Part shown: positions 52,212-61,148 of the stretch, piece by piece
Position numbering within the stretch: position 1 is the first letter of the stretch
Layout of the letters: each line of letters starts with the position of its first letter
Assembly: GCA_017415425.1 (NCBI GenBank)
Contig: JAFQGT010000002.1
Span: forward strand, 1-64,000
Length of the DNA: 64,000 bases
Source of the DNA: Oscillospiraceae bacterium
GTDB taxonomy: Bacteria; Bacillota; Clostridia; Oscillospirales; Oscillospiraceae
Direction: 5' to 3'
Translations under genes and position numbers: made by a program
The notes under the pieces: model-generated
The model's database searches: none
The model's input: only the letters and a program-made list of their open reading frames with translations
What the model was told of the DNA's origin: nothing

Positions 52212-55200
52212 TTGCCAGAGAGTGGAGAAAAGCTTTTAGAACAATTGAATATAAGCAACGCGGATCGTTTTAAGCTCCGGCAGATCATCCCTGCCCTTTC
52301 CTTGATTGTTGTACTGATCGTATTTTGGAGTTTGAAGCTAACAGGTATCGGTATTGCCGGTGAGGCTTTCTGCGGTAAGGAAGAACACATTCACGGCGAA
52401 GACTGTGTGAATTGCTCAATAGAGGAGCATATCCATGATGCCAGCTGTTACAGCAATATAAACGCAGATCTGGAAAGCAGCGATGACTGGGAACTGACAT
52501 TCGCAGATATGGTGCGTGGCCCAACCACGAAGTCCAATGTGGTTCTGGTTGCGCAGTCTCAGCTTGGTTATGCAGAGAGTGAATTAAACTTTCAAGTGGA
52601 CGCCAGCGGTGTCCGTCGCGGTATTACACGATACGGACAATGGTACGGCAACCCCTACGGCGATTGGTCGGCAATGTTTGTTTCCTTCTGCCTGGAATAT
52701 GCCGGTGCAACCGATTTGCCAATGAATGCCGGACCGGAGTCTATGCGTTTGGAATGGCAGGCAGAGGGACTGTACAAAACCACGCAGGAGCTTTCACCGG
52801 AAATCGGCAACATAGTCTTTCTTCGCAAGGGAGAAACAGAAAAATCCGGTGCCAACACGGTGGCCATTATAGTTGGTGTAGATGATACCTCCATCACCGT
52901 TATTGAAGGTGATTTGAACAACACCGTCGCCCAAACGCAATATGCCCTTGATGATCCCACGATTATGGGTTACGGTGTTGTAACTGAAGCAGACAGTATC
53001 GTTGTTTTGGATGAAGCCAATGCAGTAGCTGTGGACTACACGGTTTGGCTGGACGGTACAGACGGCGGTCTTCCATCCCTGACGGGGTCGCCCAACACTG
53101 CTTATACCGTTCAGGGTGGCAGTGTTTTGAAGTTACCCACGGAGTGGACCTCCCCCAGCAAGTATAGCTACAAGCTTCAAGGATGGTATGATATCACGAA
53201 CAATCAATACTATCCGGCAGGTGGGGAAATGGAGGTGACCGGAAATGCGGTGCTCTACGCAGATTGGGTTGCAGCCACCTATGATATTGGCGTGTTTAAT
53301 GCGCAGGTTGCTGATACGGTCAGTACAAATGAATTTATTACAACCCATCTGTTTGACTATAATTCCCTGTTTAATATCTTGTCTTCTGAGGCACAAAAAA
53401 CCGTCAATGCTTCGTCCCATTCTGAAACATGGTCTACGGTAAACAGTGGAAATGTAGGTTATCTGGGTCGGGAGACATTAAACTTCGTGTTTATTGACGG
53501 TGCTCCCAACTATCAAAACGGCAATTTGGCTTACTCCAATAACCGTCAGACCCACAATACATATCCCGGTGCCGGCATCGTCACCAGCGGGATCTACAAT
53601 ACAGCTCGCTATCACGCACTGTTCGATACAGAAGATTCTCTGGGCAAAAAATACTTGGGAACCGGCGATCATCTGTTCCAGATCATGACCGATCCCGACG
53701 ATGAATACTACGGGTATTACTACTACGATTCCCAGCGCAACGCGGCATCCTACAACCAAAGTCTGGGACGGTTCTATGTCTATGAATACCTGGAAGCACC
53801 GTCTGATTCTGTGGGTGACACCAATTCGGGCTTCCTACCCCTGAACTCCCCCTATGCCAACGGAAACGGCAACAACACCGCCACTTATACCTACAACGGA
53901 ATAAACGGAGAATATGCGGGAATCAACCACTTCCAATACGCCTCCGGCTATTCTAACAGCGATCAAGTCCTTGCGAACTTCGCATATGGTATGCGGACGG
54001 AAATTCGGTTCTATCTGCCGGATGATACCGGAGCGAACGGAAACAAGGACTTGTACGGAAACGATATGCACTTCCATTTCTCCGGTGACGATGATGTGTG
54101 GGTGCTTATTGACGGTGAGTTGGTTTTGGATATCGGTGGCATTCACGGTGTGGAAACCGGTGATATCAACTTTGTAACCGGTGAGGTTTCCGTTCAGGAT
54201 CAGGTTGTGGGAACCGTAAATATTCCTGCCGGTGAACACACAATGACCGTACTGTATCTGGAGCGTGGCGCATCTCAGTCCAACTGTGCTATTTATTTCA
54301 ACCTTGCTCCCCGGTACAGTCTGGATATTCAAAAGGAAGATGTCCTGACCCAGCAGCTGCTGGATGGGGCGCAATTCTCTGTTTATACAGATGCTGCCTG
54401 CTCTGTTCCTGCGGAACTCTATACAAGTGAAGCGGCGTACAGACAGGGTGCTGCCACCACCAACACCTTTACCGTCCAAAACGGTGTAGCCCATATGTGG
54501 GGACTCAGCCCCAGTAAGACCTATTACATCAAGGAGACCGGGCCGCCTGAGGCGGAAGGTTACGGCCTTCCCCGGGGCACCATTCAGCTCACCATTGAAA
54601 AAGGCGGCATTGCCACCTATCATATGGATGTTGTGGATAATCCATCCCCCGGATTTACGGTTCACGGTGTAGACATCGACGAGGAAACGAAAAAAGTTTA
54701 TATCGTGGTTACCAATGCACCGGAAACGGTAACAGAAACCACTACGGTGCAGATCATCAAGAAGTGGGAGGATACGGTCGATCACAGCAACGATTACATT
54801 CAGGCATATTTAACTGTAACCGATCCCGATGGAACGGTACGACGGATCCGCGAGATTACCCTTAGTGATGAAAACGACTGGATGTACATCTGGACCAACC
54901 TGCCGAAGTATGACTACGATAATTTAACGGAAATCCGGTACGGTGTCGAAGAATCCTACGAGTCCGGTTATTACTCTACAGTGCGAAGGATCACACAGAT
55001 CGTTATCGATAAGACCCAATGGGCAGAATCCCTTTCCTTCCAAAACGGAGAAACTTATATACTGCGATCCGGAAGAGGGTATCTGTCCACGATTAACGAT
55101 AATGCTGACACCGGCTATATGTGGGTGGATGAGCAGACGGCAAAATCCTCGCCTAATGCCCTTTGGACGGCGACGGTAACAAGTGGCAAGGTGAAATTCA

Positions 55201-55976
55201 CCAATGGCGTTGGTCAAACGATCACCCTCTATTATAACGGTGGCAGTCCTACGGACTTCTACGCCAGAATCCCGGCTCCGCAAAGCCAGGACCGGCAGGA
55301 GTTCTCATACAGTAGCCGTTCCGGCGGCTTGCAGATTTTCTATCAGCAAGGCAACAACAGATACTACATGACAAGCAGTATGAACAGCTCCGGAAAGTTC
55401 GGCTACAGCACGAATCAGAACAGTTCCATGATCCTGACACCGATGGTAAAAATCACCCAGACGGATATTCAAGAGGTTGCGGACTGGGCTTACCAAATTA
55501 CCAACACACCTCTGGCAGCCAATAACGAGACTTCGCTGTCTGTCAGTAAGCTCTGGTCGATCCCGGAAGGCTACGACACAACGCTGTATCAGGAATTTGC
55601 GGTAACTGTACGACTGTTCGCAAATGGTGTTAATACCGGACGCAGCATAACTCTAACCTTAAAAAACAACTGGCAAGGGGTATTTCAAGGTCTGCCCTAC
55701 AAAGATGCAGACGGAAATATGATTGCCTACACAGTGGATGAGGTTTGGGAAAAAGCAAAGTGGACAACCTCTTATGGCGAAATTATTGCTACCGATGGTT
55801 CGCCGCCTACTTATTCCACCCTTATCACAAACACCTATCATCCGGGAGGTCCCGAGCTCCCCTCTACGGGCTCACCGGCCCGACTGATGTATGTACTGTG
55901 TGGCTCAGCAATTATTCTGGGCACACTGGCATATGGAATCGGATCAAGGCGCAAGCGGGAAAGGAGGATGAAATAA
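52212..55976 (+). CDS. Pilus tip adhesin with pseudo-CHAP, fibro-slime and Cna_B domains
   Basis: About 1254 aa. N-terminal membrane segment, two Cys/His repeats (EEHIHGEDC, EEHIHDASC), a CHAP-like domain (about 115-265) whose catalytic Cys position is Ser (DWSAMFVSFC) and whose usual DHVGIV is NTVAIIV, an InlB_B-type repeat (KLQGWYDITNNQYYPAGG), a fibro-slime/PA14-like domain around HFHFSGDDDVWVLIDGEL, Cna_B domains (LDIQKEDVLTQQLLDGAQFSVY; VQIIKKWEDTV; SVSKLWSIPEGYD), and a sorting signal LPSTG-membrane helix-RRKRERR. TTG start chosen, 7 nt after GGAGG; a GTG two codons earlier is an alternative. Probably the host-contacting tip subunit. Confidence 0.85.
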   Translation: MPESGEKLLEQLNISNADRFKLRQIIPALSLIVVLIVFWSLKLTGIGIAGEAFCGKEEHIHGEDCVNCSIEEHIHDASCYSNINADLESSDDWELTFADMVRGPTTKSNVVLVAQSQLGYAESELNFQVDASGVRRGITRYGQWYGNPYGDWSAMFVSFCLEYAGATDLPMNAGPESMRLEWQAEGLYKTTQELSPEIGNIVFLRKGETEKSGANTVAIIVGVDDTSITVIEGDLNNTVAQTQYALDDPTIMGYGVVTEADSIVVLDEANAVAVDYTVWLDGTDGGLPSLTGSPNTAYTVQGGSVLKLPTEWTSPSKYSYKLQGWYDITNNQYYPAGGEMEVTGNAVLYADWVAATYDIGVFNAQVADTVSTNEFITTHLFDYNSLFNILSSEAQKTVNASSHSETWSTVNSGNVGYLGRETLNFVFIDGAPNYQNGNLAYSNNRQTHNTYPGAGIVTSGIYNTARYHALFDTEDSLGKKYLGTGDHLFQIMTDPDDEYYGYYYYDSQRNAASYNQSLGRFYVYEYLEAPSDSVGDTNSGFLPLNSPYANGNGNNTATYTYNGINGEYAGINHFQYASGYSNSDQVLANFAYGMRTEIRFYLPDDTGANGNKDLYGNDMHFHFSGDDDVWVLIDGELVLDIGGIHGVETGDINFVTGEVSVQDQVVGTVNIPAGEHTMTVLYLERGASQSNCAIYFNLAPRYSLDIQKEDVLTQQLLDGAQFSVYTDAACSVPAELYTSEAAYRQGAATTNTFTVQNGVAHMWGLSPSKTYYIKETGPPEAEGYGLPRGTIQLTIEKGGIATYHMDVVDNPSPGFTVHGVDIDEETKKVYIVVTNAPETVTETTTVQIIKKWEDTVDHSNDYIQAYLTVTDPDGTVRRIREITLSDENDWMYIWTNLPKYDYDNLTEIRYGVEESYESGYYSTVRRITQIVIDKTQWAESLSFQNGETYILRSGRGYLSTINDNADTGYMWVDEQTAKSSPNALWTATVTSGKVKFTNGVGQTITLYYNGGSPTDFYARIPAPQSQDRQEFSYSSRSGGLQIFYQQGNNRYYMTSSMNSSGKFGYSTNQNSSMILTPMVKITQTDIQEVADWAYQITNTPLAANNETSLSVSKLWSIPEGYDTTLYQEFAVTVRLFANGVNTGRSITLTLKNNWQGVFQGLPYKDADGNMIAYTVDEVWEKAKWTTSYGEIIATDGSPPTYSTLITNTYHPGGPELPSTGSPARLMYVLCGSAIILGTLAYGIGSRRKRERRMK

Positions 55977-56057
55977 GCCTTCTGATCGCGGCAAATATTG
56001 CGCCGTGAATTGGATTCTCCAATAATAAATAATTTATTTTAGAAAGGAACTAAAACG

Positions 56058-57542
56058 ATGAAAAAGATTATTTCCCTTATTCTTGCTCTGATGCTGTTGG
56101 CATCCCTGTCCGTAACTGTTTTTGCAGCAGAAGAAACCGGCTCTATCACCATCAACGGTGTGAGCGACACTACCACTTACGAGATCTATAAACTGCTGGA
56201 TCTGGAAAGCTACGATGTGGCACAGGGCGCCTACTCCTACAAGGCAAATGCTGCTTGGGCAACTTTCTTTGCTACCGATGAAGCCAAGGCATACATGGCT
56301 ACCGATGCAGACGGCTATGTAACCTGGGCCACTACTGAAGATGACGATACCAAAGCTGCTTTTGCAAAAATGGCACTTGCCTACGCAAAGGCAAATGGCA
56401 TTGCTCCCGTGAAGTCCTCCCGAAATGCCGGTGAATTTGTCATTACCGAAAACGCAGGAAAGTTCTCCGACTTGGAGCTGGGCTACTATCTGGTTGACTC
56501 CACCATGGGTGCCCTGTGTGGTCTGACTACCACCAACCCCGACGCTTCCATCAATGCCAAAAACGGTATTCCCACCATCGACAAGCAGGTTAACGAAGAC
56601 TCCACCACCCAGTGGGGTGCAATCAACACTGCTGACATTGGTCAGACTGTTGAGTACCGTGTAACCATCAATGTTCATGCAGGTGCTGAAAATTATGTTC
56701 TGCACGATGTTATGGATGCAGGTCTGACCTATAAAGAAATTACCAAGATTGAGCACGTTGTTCCCGGAACCGGTTCTCACGATGCAGCTGCCAATATGTA
56801 CGAAGTCAAGACCGGCGCTAATGTGACCGACGGCTGCACCTTCGAGATTTTCTTCTCCAAGGAATTCTGCGATGAGATGGAAACCAACGATAAGATCATC
56901 GTTTACTACACCGCTGTGCTGAATAAAGACGCTGTCATCGCCGGCACCGGCAACGTGAACAACGCTTGGCTGACCTTCGGTGAGGGTGGCAAATCTAACG
57001 AAGATGCTGTTACTACTTATACCTTTGGCATTGATCTGGTTAAGACTGACTCTGCTAACAAACTCCTCGACGGTGCAGAATTTAAGATCTACGATGCGGC
57101 TACCGGCGGTAACGAGATTCCTGTTGTACAGGTATTGGATGAGAACGGCGATCCCGCCCTTACCGCAGACGGCTATCACCTCTACCGTAAGGCAGCTGCC
57201 GGCGAAACCGGTGCTACCGTGATCGTAGTTCGTGGTAAAGTCCGTGTAAACGGCTTGGATAACGGTACTTATTACCTGGAAGAGACTGCCGCTCCCGACG
57301 GCTATAACAAGCTGTCTGCCCGTCAGAAGTTTATCATTTCCGACGGCAATCTGGACGCTGTGTTCAATGGCGATGTTTACTCCACCGGTTCCGGTGTGCA
57401 TGTGGTCAACAAGACCGGCTCTATGCTGCCTGAGACCGGCGGTATGGGAACTGTCCTGTTTATCACCTTTGGTACAATCGTAGTTTTGGGTGCCGGTGTC
57501 CTGCTGGTTACCAAGAAGAGAATGTCCATGATTAAGGACTAA
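56058..57542 (+). CDS. Major pilin subunit, LPETG-anchored
   Basis: 494 aa. Signal peptide (MKKIISLILALMLLASLSV, cleavage near FAAEE), N-terminal FctA/SpaH-type region, middle isopeptide domain (QTVEYRVTINVHAGAENYVLHDVMDAGLTY), C-terminal Cna_B domain (DLVKTDSANKLLDGAEFKIYD) with the E-box YYLEETAAPDGY, then LPETG (about 457), membrane helix and KKRMSMIKD. Intramolecular Lys-Asn bonds stabilise such pilins, and sortase C links them via a pilin-motif Lys (candidate in IDKQVNED). Strong AGAAAGGAAC site. Highest expression of the cluster is expected. Confidence 0.93.
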   Translation: MKKIISLILALMLLASLSVTVFAAEETGSITINGVSDTTTYEIYKLLDLESYDVAQGAYSYKANAAWATFFATDEAKAYMATDADGYVTWATTEDDDTKAAFAKMALAYAKANGIAPVKSSRNAGEFVITENAGKFSDLELGYYLVDSTMGALCGLTTTNPDASINAKNGIPTIDKQVNEDSTTQWGAINTADIGQTVEYRVTINVHAGAENYVLHDVMDAGLTYKEITKIEHVVPGTGSHDAAANMYEVKTGANVTDGCTFEIFFSKEFCDEMETNDKIIVYYTAVLNKDAVIAGTGNVNNAWLTFGEGGKSNEDAVTTYTFGIDLVKTDSANKLLDGAEFKIYDAATGGNEIPVVQVLDENGDPALTADGYHLYRKAAAGETGATVIVVRGKVRVNGLDNGTYYLEETAAPDGYNKLSARQKFIISDGNLDAVFNGDVYSTGSGVHVVNKTGSMLPETGGMGTVLFITFGTIVVLGAGVLLVTKKRMSMIKD

Positions 57543-57617
57543 TCATTGCATAATTTCATCCCGGCAGGGGCAAATGCCCCTGCCGGGGGATACCCCAATA
57601 ACATCAGGGAGGAGCTT

Positions 57618-58451
57618 ATGAAAAGTAAAAAATCAACGATTATATTACTTGTTTCATTTTTCATTGGTCTCTCCGTGCTGTTATACCCTTCCATCAGCAG
57701 CTATTGGAATTCCAAAACCCAAAGCGAGACCATTGTGGACTATGAATCCATGCTATCGCAATATAAACCTGAAGACTACACTGCCATTTTTGCCGAAGCA
57801 GAGGACTATAACAAAAAGCTATCCGAACTTGATGAACCGCTGGTAGAACACAATCGTCTGCCCGATTACAACAGTATTCTTAATATTGGCGGCACCGGTA
57901 TGATGGGATATATTACCATTCCAAAGATAAGCCAGGAGCTGCCTGTTTATCACGGCACCTCTGACGGCGTACTTAGCGTTGCCGTGGGTCATTTACAAGG
58001 AACAAGCCTGACCATAGGCGGAGAAAACACCCACTGCGTTGTTTCGGCACATCGCGGACTGCCCACAGCAGTTTTGTTTACGCATCTGGACAGAATGGAA
58101 GTTGGCGATACCTTTTACTTTACGATCCTGGACCGCACCGTTACTTATGAAGTGGATCAAATACGTATCGTTGAACCCGACGACACCAGTTTGATTCAAA
58201 TAAAGGACGGAAAGGATTACTGCACGCTTCTAACCTGTACGCCTTACGGAATCAATACACAACGTCTTTTGGTACGGGGACATCAGATAGACGCATCGCA
58301 GACACGAAACCTATATGTTGCCAATGAGGCATATCGCATCGAACCGTTGGTTGTTATGCCTATTGTTGCACTTCCAATCATTTTTGTGCTGCTGATTTAT
58401 GTTATGTTTGCGCCTGTAAAGAAAGAAACCTTGGGAGAAGAGAACTTATGA
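57618..58451 (+). CDS. Class C (pilin-polymerising) sortase
   Basis: About 277 aa: N-terminal membrane helix (TIILLVSFFIGLSVLLYP), core with ITIPKISQELPVYHGTSDGVL, catalytic His in VVSAHRGLPTAVLF (about 145), catalytic Cys in CTLLTCTPYGINTQRLLVRG (about 206) with Arg nine residues later, and a C-terminal membrane helix. This layout is class C, the enzyme that polymerises pilins. Start ATG after GGGAGGAG; an open extension of 24 codons upstream is discarded. It follows the major pilin by 75 bp and overlaps the minor pilin by 4 bp. Confidence 0.94.
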   Translation: MKSKKSTIILLVSFFIGLSVLLYPSISSYWNSKTQSETIVDYESMLSQYKPEDYTAIFAEAEDYNKKLSELDEPLVEHNRLPDYNSILNIGGTGMMGYITIPKISQELPVYHGTSDGVLSVAVGHLQGTSLTIGGENTHCVVSAHRGLPTAVLFTHLDRMEVGDTFYFTILDRTVTYEVDQIRIVEPDDTSLIQIKDGKDYCTLLTCTPYGINTQRLLVRGHQIDASQTRNLYVANEAYRIEPLVVMPIVALPIIFVLLIYVMFAPVKKETLGEENL

Positions 58452-59377
58452 GAAAACCGATTACACTATTAATATGCTTGGTTGCTTTGTCTGTGACGAT
58501 GTTTTGTCCGTTATCTGTACAAGCAGCAGCTCCTCTGGATCCCACGGCAGATGTAAGCTTAACGCTGCATTACCAAAAAGACGGACAGGCATTTGAAGGC
58601 TTATCAATCAGCATCTACCGCGTCGCTGAGGCTTTCCCGGAGGGTACTTTTGAACTAATAGAGCCATTTTTCTCCTACTCGGTGAACATTCATGATATTA
58701 CTGTGCAGGAACAATGGAAAAATACTGCCCTTACATTAAACGCATATATTGTTGCCAATCAGCTTATGCCCTATCGAGAGACTGTGACAAACGATGCCGG
58801 AACTGCAGTCTTTGAGCATTTGGAAACAGGCTTATACCTCGTCAGTGAGGTGGTTGCAGATAATAACAGTGGAACCTATGTATTTGACCAATTCATGGTT
58901 TACCTTCCTACCCCTCAGACGGATGGCTCTTTTGACTATGATGTCGAAGCAAAGCCCAAGTGTGTGAATTATGTTCCCAAAACGGAATACAGAGTTACAA
59001 AGCTTTGGCAAGATGCAGGAAGACAAACCGATCGACCAGAGGAAATTACCATAGATATTTACAAAGACGGTGAATTGTGGGAAACACAGATTCTGGGTGC
59101 AAGTAACAATTGGTCTTATGTTTGGTATGTATCTGATGAAGAACAAAGTAATTGGGCGGTGGTAGAACGGCCTGTTCCGGAAGAATATAAAGTAACCGTA
59201 CAGAAAAACGGTGGAACCTTCTCAATTATTAACACACATAAATCCAATCAGGAAATTCCTGACGGCCCGCAGACCGGAGATACCTCTAATGTAACGCTGT
59301 ATATTATGCTGATGTGTATATCCGGCATTATACTGATTGTTCTTGGTATATACAACAGGAGGTGTAGGGAACTATGA
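58448..59377 (+). CDS. Minor (basal) pilin with GPQTG sorting signal
   Basis: 309 aa. Signal peptide (ITLLICLVALSVTMF to VQAAAP), an N-terminal beta-sandwich (VSLTLHYQKDGQAFEGLSISIYRV), E-box-like GLYLVSEV, a Cna_B domain (YRVTKLWQDAGRQTDRPEEITIDIYKDG), and a C-terminus GPQTGDTSN-hydrophobic helix-RRCREL. The pentapeptide differs from the LPSTG and LPETG of its neighbours, so it may be used by another sortase, as expected for a basal anchor. Overlaps both neighbours by 4 bp. Confidence 0.85.
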   Translation: MRKPITLLICLVALSVTMFCPLSVQAAAPLDPTADVSLTLHYQKDGQAFEGLSISIYRVAEAFPEGTFELIEPFFSYSVNIHDITVQEQWKNTALTLNAYIVANQLMPYRETVTNDAGTAVFEHLETGLYLVSEVVADNNSGTYVFDQFMVYLPTPQTDGSFDYDVEAKPKCVNYVPKTEYRVTKLWQDAGRQTDRPEEITIDIYKDGELWETQILGASNNWSYVWYVSDEEQSNWAVVERPVPEEYKVTVQKNGGTFSIINTHKSNQEIPDGPQTGDTSNVTLYIMLMCISGIILIVLGIYNRRCREL

Positions 59378-59961
59378 AAAAAGGAAAATTCCCCATCGTT
59401 CTTATTTTGGGTATCTGCCTGGTGGTTATTAGTTTTTTTCTGATTGTCGGTATTCAGATTTGCACACATATCGGCGCGAATGAAAGTCAAAAAGTGGTAA
59501 CGAGAATGAACGAATTATTATCCGAAAGGATTAAAGGTGTACCAGGGACATATCCCAATCCTAATATGCCGATTTTGGAGATCAATGACACAGACTATGT
59601 AGCGTTGATAGAGATTCCTTTGTTAAATCTTTCATTGCCGGTGGCGGATGCGTGGAACAGTCAGAAGCTTTACCGTTCACCGGCTCGATTTTACGGCAGC
59701 ATCTATGATCACTCGTTAGTGATTGGCGGTGCGGACAATTCGTATCAATTCTCATTCTGCGATAAAATCGAGGGTGGGACCGTTATCACCATAACGGATA
59801 TGACCGGCTCGCAGTTTTCCTATACCGTTGGCCGGGTAGACCGGTCTAAAAGTGCCGAGAGCAACTGGCTTATTAGTAGTGATTATGATTTAACACTCTT
59901 TTGTCGTGACACTTATTCAATGGAATATATTGCGGTGAGATGTAGTTTTGTATATGGCTAA
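59374..59961 (+). CDS. Degenerate sortase-like protein
   Basis: 195 aa. N-terminal membrane helix (FPIVLILGICLVVISFFLIVG), then a sortase core: YVALIEIPLLNLSLPVAD, RFYGSIYDHSLVIGGADNSY, GGTVITITDMTGSQFSYTVGRVDR and the terminal LTLFCRDTYSMEYIAVRC. The Cys of TLxTC is kept (about 176), but the His of the IxGHR position is Gly (VIGG, about 118) and the catalytic Arg nine residues after Cys is Ile. Transpeptidation is therefore doubtful; a scaffold or regulator of pilus assembly is a possibility. Last gene of the operon. Confidence 0.7.
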   Translation: MKKGKFPIVLILGICLVVISFFLIVGIQICTHIGANESQKVVTRMNELLSERIKGVPGTYPNPNMPILEINDTDYVALIEIPLLNLSLPVADAWNSQKLYRSPARFYGSIYDHSLVIGGADNSYQFSFCDKIEGGTVITITDMTGSQFSYTVGRVDRSKSAESNWLISSDYDLTLFCRDTYSMEYIAVRCSFVYG

Positions 59962-60456
59962 TTCCTCTCTTTCCAAAATTTCACAACATAATATAACACA
60001 GCACGTCCGGCAGTAATACCGGACGTGCATTTTCGTCATAAATTGTTTCCAATTTGAGGCAAAAAAGTTGTTGTGCAACCCTTGATTTTTTGACCAAAAT
60101 TGATTATTGCTTAATTGTAGAGTGTACATTCTCTACCCCTACGGTTTTACCCTAAGGCAGGTACGAAAATTGCTTCGCAACCGAAAAAAATTTTCAAAAT
60201 TTTTTCAAAAGTGCACTGAAACGAGCACAAAGTGCTATGAAAACGACATAAAACGTACTCATTCCGCATAATATTCGACTCTAATCGACTCTAAGCCGTT
60301 CTAAACGCATATAAACGGCTCTGGCTGATTTGACAAGAGGAAAAATTTAGGGTAAAATTGTAGTACAACTGAATATTGTTTCCCGAGGTTATCTTATTTT
60401 CCCCCGCATCTTATTTATTTGAGCGCAATTGATCTTTCACCCTTTTGTGTCGCCTA
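59962..60456. other. AT-rich non-coding region after the pilus operon
   Basis: No gene recognised. It contains two adjacent TCGACTCTAA copies (60275-60294) followed by an inverted pair AGCCGTT (60294-60300) / AACGGCT (60314-60320). Rich in A/T runs. Confidence 0.5.
60275..60320. repeat. Short direct and inverted repeats
   Basis: Tandem 10-mers TCGACTCTAA x2, then a 7-bp inverted repeat AGCCGTT/AACGGCT with a 13-nt loop. Possible hairpin or protein site; no assignment. Confidence 0.45.
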
Positions 60457-60549
60457 GTCGATACCATACATACTACTTAACGATTCTTGTCCTAATCTAT
60501 AACCAATTAGGGCTTACTTGTTATGCGTATGTAAGGTATCGACTTTTTT
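60457..60549 (+). ncRNA. Long imperfect hairpin ending in a T-run
   Basis: GTCGATACC (60457-60465) pairs with GGTATCGAC (60535-60543). Inside, ACATAC pairs with GTATGT, TAACGA with TTGTTA and GTCCTAAT with ATTAGGGC, giving an almost continuous hairpin of about 87 nt followed by six T. It reads as the 3' end of a small RNA or a complex terminator; no homologue is recognised. Confidence 0.5.
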
Positions 60550-60601
60550 GTTTTGTTTTTGTTACCTCAAATGAGGTTCAAAATATACTTGTTTTATATT
60601 T

Positions 60602-61049
60602 ATGAAGGAGGAATTCAAATGAAGAACTATGAAAACAGGAAATGTAAAGGGTAATCCGAGATTAAAGCATTGAGCAAATGACTACCCGGTGTTTGATCGT
60701 GAGTTAGCTTACGGTCAGCACAAAACAATGTGACCCGGCAGCCACCGGATCATAGTTATGCCATTGGCACAGGAGGCGGGTAATGCTGTCGCAATCGTGC
60801 GAAACACAGCAGTTCCCGAGCTGTTGTGGGCCGAGCAAGGGCGGCGGACAGAGCCGTACAGAACTATGTGGGCTGACTGTCAACTGACAGCCGATACTCT
60901 AAGGCTGTAGATGAATCATGTGCGTACCAAAGAGTATTTTGGTACAGAGGAAAAGAGCTCCGGAACTCTAAAAGAGGTAAACGGTTCGATTATAGAATGC
61001 TCAGGTGCACCAAATAACAAAGCACCCCTTCGGGGGTGCTTTGTTATTT
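60602..61049 (+). ncRNA. Candidate large structured RNA with perfect terminator
   Basis: About 430-450 nt without a convincing protein. It begins with AAGGAGG and an 11-codon open frame (60619-60654), then dense self-complementarity: CGTGAG/CTTACG (60698-60713), CACAGCAG/CTGTTGTG (60805-60828), GTACCAAA/TTTGGTAC (60924-60945), long-range CATAGTT (60751-60757) with AACTATG (60862-60868), TACCCG with CGGGTA, and a 17-bp terminator stem at 61012-61049. Not recognised as RNase P, tmRNA, SRP, 6S or a standard riboswitch. An ornate large RNA or a mobile-intron remnant are alternatives. Confidence 0.45.
61012..61049 (+). terminator. 17-bp perfect terminator hairpin
   Basis: AAATAACAAAGCACCCC, loop TTCG, then the exact complement ending GCTTTGTTATTT. 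Closes the candidate structured RNA; could also work leftward. Confidence 0.9.
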
Positions 61050-61148
61050 CCAAGAAACACAGGACTCGAACCCACAACAGAGCAAAATTTTTTATTTTGC
61101 AGGTGCATTTTTTGTCATAATATGGTATAGTACCTCTGGGTGATCAAT

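Noticed and set aside
60600-61050. RNase P RNA, tmRNA or SRP RNA
   Set aside because: The GAGGAAAGTCC core of RNase P, the tRNA-like ends of tmRNA and the SRP Alu/S-domain tetraloops were not found.
60911-61120. Open frame of 69 codons at the end of the structured-RNA region
   Set aside because: It runs through the 17-bp terminator hairpin and has no ribosome site, so it is an artefact of the RNA sequence.
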